A stretch of 23,200 bases of DNA from positions 1 through 23,200 of IMG/VR virus record IMGVR_UViG_3300036801_000047; one strand, given 5' to 3'. Of this stretch, positions 21,389 to 23,200 are shown one piece after another. Below the pieces are notes generated by a model. It had not been told where the DNA came from, ran no database searches, and worked only from the letters and a program-made list of their open reading frames with translations. The stretch is from a virus. Each line of letters begins with the position of its first letter. The first letter of the stretch is position 1. A program made the position numbers and the translations under genes.

Positions 21389-21734
21389 AATAACGCCTAA
21401 TCGCTGAAGCCGAGATCAATTCTATATCTGCACTTAGTTTAACCTGTTCAACGCTATATCCGACATCTCTTCCATAAATCACCGCAGCGATATTCGGCAG
21501 CGATATAACGGTAAAACGACCCTCATACTGACACATAACATGCTCAATCCGAGCCTTAATTTTGTCAAACCCGAACGGATTATCGCAGTCGATAGGCATA
21601 CACCTCACCGCGATGCATACCTGACCTACCCGCCCAATACCCTCCTCAGCCAACGCTTTATGTCCATCGTGAAACGGCTGGTATCTCCCAACCATCAGTG
21701 CTGTCGGTTTATTATAGTCGAAACCTTCTTCCAC
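21381..21734 (-). CDS. Short HxGH nucleotidyltransferase (adenylyl/cytidylyltransferase-like)
   Basis: The 117-residue product has MVGRYQPFHDGHKALAEEGI, with the HxGH nucleotide-binding motif at residues 22-25. It also has NPFGFDKIKARI, a GRDVGYSVEQVKL segment and the C-terminal ISASAIRRYYG, the equivalent of the IS-x-T-x-IR motif. Together these mark the nucleotidyltransferase alpha/beta-phosphodiesterase superfamily (NMN adenylyltransferase, cytidylyltransferases). It is shorter than typical NadM-type enzymes (about 170 residues) and ends almost at the last motif, so it may be a minimal version. The start is a GTG at 21734, about ten bases after AGAGGA. It could feed NAD metabolism or activate a sugar or polyol phosphate; the substrate cannot be told. 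Confidence 0.8.
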   Translation of the reverse strand: MEEGFDYNKPTALMVGRYQPFHDGHKALAEEGIGRVGQVCIAVRCMPIDCDNPFGFDKIKARIEHVMCQYEGRFTVISLPNIAAVIYGRDVGYSVEQVKLSADIELISASAIRRYYG

Positions 21735-21752
21735 AGTCTTACATCCTCTGCC

Positions 21753-21772
21753 GAGGGGGATTTCTCCCCCTC
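21753..21772 (-). other. GC-rich hairpin downstream of PEP-CTERM gene
   Basis: GAGGGGG and CCCCCTC form a perfect 7-bp stem around a 6-base loop, 11 bases after the PEP-CTERM stop. On the transcript it reads GAGGGGG-AGAAAU-CCCCCUC. No U run follows, so it is not a standard terminator; it may stabilise the 3' end of the message or cause a pause. It resembles the hairpin on the other side of the same gene. Confidence 0.75.
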
Positions 21773-21783
21773 AACACAGCCTA

Positions 21784-22515
21784 CTAAGCAGGGACACTCA
21801 TACCTTTGCGGCGGCGGAATACAAAAAACCCGCCGATCAGGCCACCACCCAACAGCAGGAGACTGCTTGGCTCTGGCACCTCATTAGTCTTGACCAGGGC
21901 CTGACCTCTACTTACCAATTCTGCGCCTGCTGTCAGGGTTCCGGTTGCCCCCAACGTCATTGAGTAGAGCGCCGGATCAAAGATTACACCACTCTGAGTC
22001 AAGTTAAAGCTGTCAACCACACCGACTGCAGTGTCGGCCAGCGTTGACAAAAGCGTCCCTGGCAGATCGGTTGGTGTATCGGCTCCCTGACTATTAGCCG
22101 GATCGTCGAAATAGGTCATTGTGATTGTCGAGCCTGCTGCACCCTGCCACGTCCCTGAGCCCGACGAGTCAAAGTTAGTCACAGGTCCATTAAAGCCAGT
22201 CGCACCAATAGCAATAGTATAACTCACCGACGAGCCGTTATTGTTGATGACTTGCAACGCAGAGGTGTTCAACGCACCAAACGAAGCTGGGTTGGATGCG
22301 ATTGACACCTGCCCAGTAACAGTCACACCGCCGATAGTCTGAGTCCCAACTGCCAGGGTGCCCGTCGCCGGATTAGTATCGCAGGCCGCATTATCAACGC
22401 AGCTGAAGTTGGCACCATTGAAAGTCGATGACAGTTGCAACACCGCATTCGCAGGAGAGACTGCATAGAGCGACAAAGCAACTGCACTCAGGCCCCCTAG
22501 AAGATACTTACTCAT
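21784..22515 (-). CDS. Secreted PEP-CTERM sorting-domain protein
   Basis: The frame is open from an ATG at 22581, but that ATG lies in a hairpin and has no ribosome site. The ATG at 22515 follows AGGGAGTGAGGAA and gives a signal peptide, MSKYLLGGLSAVALSLYAVS with an ANA cleavage site near residue 24, so I use it (243 residues). The middle is beta-rich, Ser/Thr/Asn/Gly-rich, with a likely disulphide pair (CVDNAACD). The C-terminus NEVPEPSSLLLLGGGLIGGF followed by FVFRRRKG is a textbook PEP-CTERM tail: PEP motif, hydrophobic helix, Arg cluster. Exosortase of the host cleaves such tails during surface export. No exosortase gene is present here. It is unusual in a phage structural block. Confidence 0.88.
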   Translation of the reverse strand: MSKYLLGGLSAVALSLYAVSPANAVLQLSSTFNGANFSCVDNAACDTNPATGTLAVGTQTIGGVTVTGQVSIASNPASFGALNTSALQVINNNGSSVSYTIAIGATGFNGPVTNFDSSGSGTWQGAAGSTITMTYFDDPANSQGADTPTDLPGTLLSTLADTAVGVVDSFNLTQSGVIFDPALYSMTLGATGTLTAGAELVSRGQALVKTNEVPEPSSLLLLGGGLIGGFFVFRRRKGMSVPA

Positions 22516-22557
22516 TTCCTCACTCCCTATCTCTAAGTCTGTTAAATAGTCTCCGCC

Positions 22558-22582
22558 GATGAGGGGGGTCTTCCCCCTCATC
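22558..22582 (-). other. GC-rich hairpin upstream of PEP-CTERM gene
   Basis: GATGAGGGGG and CCCCCTCATC form a perfect 10-bp stem with a 5-base loop in the 78-base gap between the Pro-rich gene and the PEP-CTERM gene. The transcript strand reads GAUGAGGGGG-AAGAC-CCCCCUCAUC. The next bases (GGCGGAGACUAUUUAAC) lack a U run. It shares the GAGGGGG/CCCCCTC core with the hairpin on the other side of the gene. Confidence 0.8.
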
Positions 22583-22593
22583 AGGCAACGTCT

Positions 22594-23163
22594 CTACGGG
22601 GTCGCTGGCGGCACTCCTGGTTGTGGCTTGCCGCCCTGCATAGGAAAATATCCCCATCCATACTCTGAAGAGTAGCCCCATCCTCCACCCTCCGGCGGTG
22701 GCTTATCACCTTCGGCTGGGGGGGTTGGGAAGTCAACCGGCGGGCGCGGGATCACGATCGGGTTGGTTGGGAAACCTGGACCTGTCGAGGCAGTTGGCGG
22801 ATACCACGGCCCGCCCCAAATATGCGTTGGCCCACCGGGCTGCGGTCCCGGAAAGCCGATATCCATGTAAGGCGGACGGATCGGCCAGAGGCCCGGCTGG
22901 TTCCCCGGCAGACCCTGATCGGGGTAATTGATCGGCCCCCAAGGACGCGGTGGTTGGCCCGGCTGCGGTCCCGGGAGTCCTGCATCGGGGTAGTTTCCGA
23001 CTCCTCCCCCACCCCAAATGCCAAGTGGAGGTCCACCGGGCATAGGACCACCGCCAATGCCGAGACCCTGATAAGATAGGTCACAGACGATGGTGACGGG
23101 ATGACCGTTCAGAGATTTATCGGTATAAGCGATTCCAACTAGTGTAACGGGTATGCTGGCCAT
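22594..23163 (-). CDS. Pro/Gly/Trp-rich repeat protein, 189 aa
   Basis: The ATG at 23163 follows AAGGAAGGAACTAGA. After a short beta-like start (MASIPVTLVGIAYTDKSLNG) the protein is dominated by Pro, Gly and Trp. It has three imperfect repeats of the form Y-P-D-x-G-L-P-G-x-Q-P-G-x-P...W-G-P (about residues 57-120) and an aromatic C-terminus, GGGWGYSSEYGWGYFPMQGG. It has no signal peptide and no transmembrane segment. Proteins with the 'PPPEGGGWGYSPEYGWGYFP' type of ending occur before the scaffold gene in related podoviruses, where they remain hypothetical. It may be a flexible virion component; I would not assign more. Confidence 0.78.
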   Translation of the reverse strand: MASIPVTLVGIAYTDKSLNGHPVTIVCDLSYQGLGIGGGPMPGGPPLGIWGGGGVGNYPDAGLPGPQPGQPPRPWGPINYPDQGLPGNQPGLWPIRPPYMDIGFPGPQPGGPTHIWGGPWYPPTASTGPGFPTNPIVIPRPPVDFPTPPAEGDKPPPEGGGWGYSSEYGWGYFPMQGGKPQPGVPPATP

Positions 23164-23200
23164 TCTAGTTCCTTCCTTTCCTGATTCTTCGATAAACAGT

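Noticed and set aside
21753-21772. Intrinsic transcription terminator
   Set aside because: The stem is strong but no U run follows on the minus-strand transcript, and the next gene begins 19 bases on.
22516-22581. Upstream start for the PEP-CTERM gene (22 extra residues)
   Set aside because: The ATG lies within a perfect 10-bp hairpin, has no ribosome site, and would bury the signal peptide behind a hydrophilic extension; the ATG at 22515 has a good site.

Overview
The window looks like part of the virion (late) gene block of a tailed, double-stranded DNA bacteriophage with a short, P22-like tail. Every gene I can support lies on the minus strand, packed head to tail with 1-8 bp overlaps or short gaps and mostly purine-rich ribosome sites. 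I see no bacterial housekeeping genes, tRNAs, integrase or replication genes. The P22-type assignment rests on recognisable relatives of scaffold, coat, gp4 tail factor and gp10 DNA-stabilisation protein in the P22 order, followed by a coiled-coil needle candidate and ejection-type proteins. I cannot tell a free phage from a prophage. The host is probably a Gram-negative bacterium with an exosortase, because one gene carries a PEP-CTERM sorting tail.

Reading along the minus strand from high to low coordinates, the layout is as follows. (1) 23163-21053 holds accessory genes in front of the scaffold: a Pro/Gly/Trp repeat protein, a secreted PEP-CTERM protein bracketed by two similar GC-rich hairpins, a short HxGH nucleotidyltransferase and an unknown helical protein. 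(2) 20989-16877 is the head module: scaffold, an intergenic region with three regularly spaced hairpins, coat, three small proteins and the gp4-like tail factor. (3) 16846-14827 holds two tandem 139-residue paralogues and three tandem copies of an unrecognised domain, with a reading-frame change between the first two copies. (4) 14807-6277 holds four tail-fibre genes, three ending in peptidase S74 intramolecular chaperone domains. (5) 6274-5705 holds three small proteins, one of them only 47 residues. (6) 5695-3678 holds gp10-like and needle-like genes. (7) 3678-2629 holds a sulfotransferase-like gene and a GNAT acetyltransferase. (8) 2597-1 holds three ejection/internal-virion type proteins, the last running off the window.

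Scaffold and coat build the procapsid, the gp4/gp10/needle proteins close the portal and hold the packaged DNA, the fibres and small structural proteins decorate the tail for receptor binding, and the last three proteins probably leave with the DNA. The portal and terminase are not in the window and probably lie beyond its right edge. Base composition is uneven: hand counts give 70% G+C at 9661-9780, 47% over 11401-11460 plus 11581-11640, and 30% at 3061-3120. This points to mosaic assembly, with the distal fibre parts and the acetyltransferase/sulfotransferase genes from different sources.

The most unusual signals are the three covarying hairpins with a shared C-GGYGTRTA-G loop at an exact 29-nt spacing in front of the coat gene, the phage-borne PEP-CTERM protein, and the three-copy unknown domain next to the fibre array.
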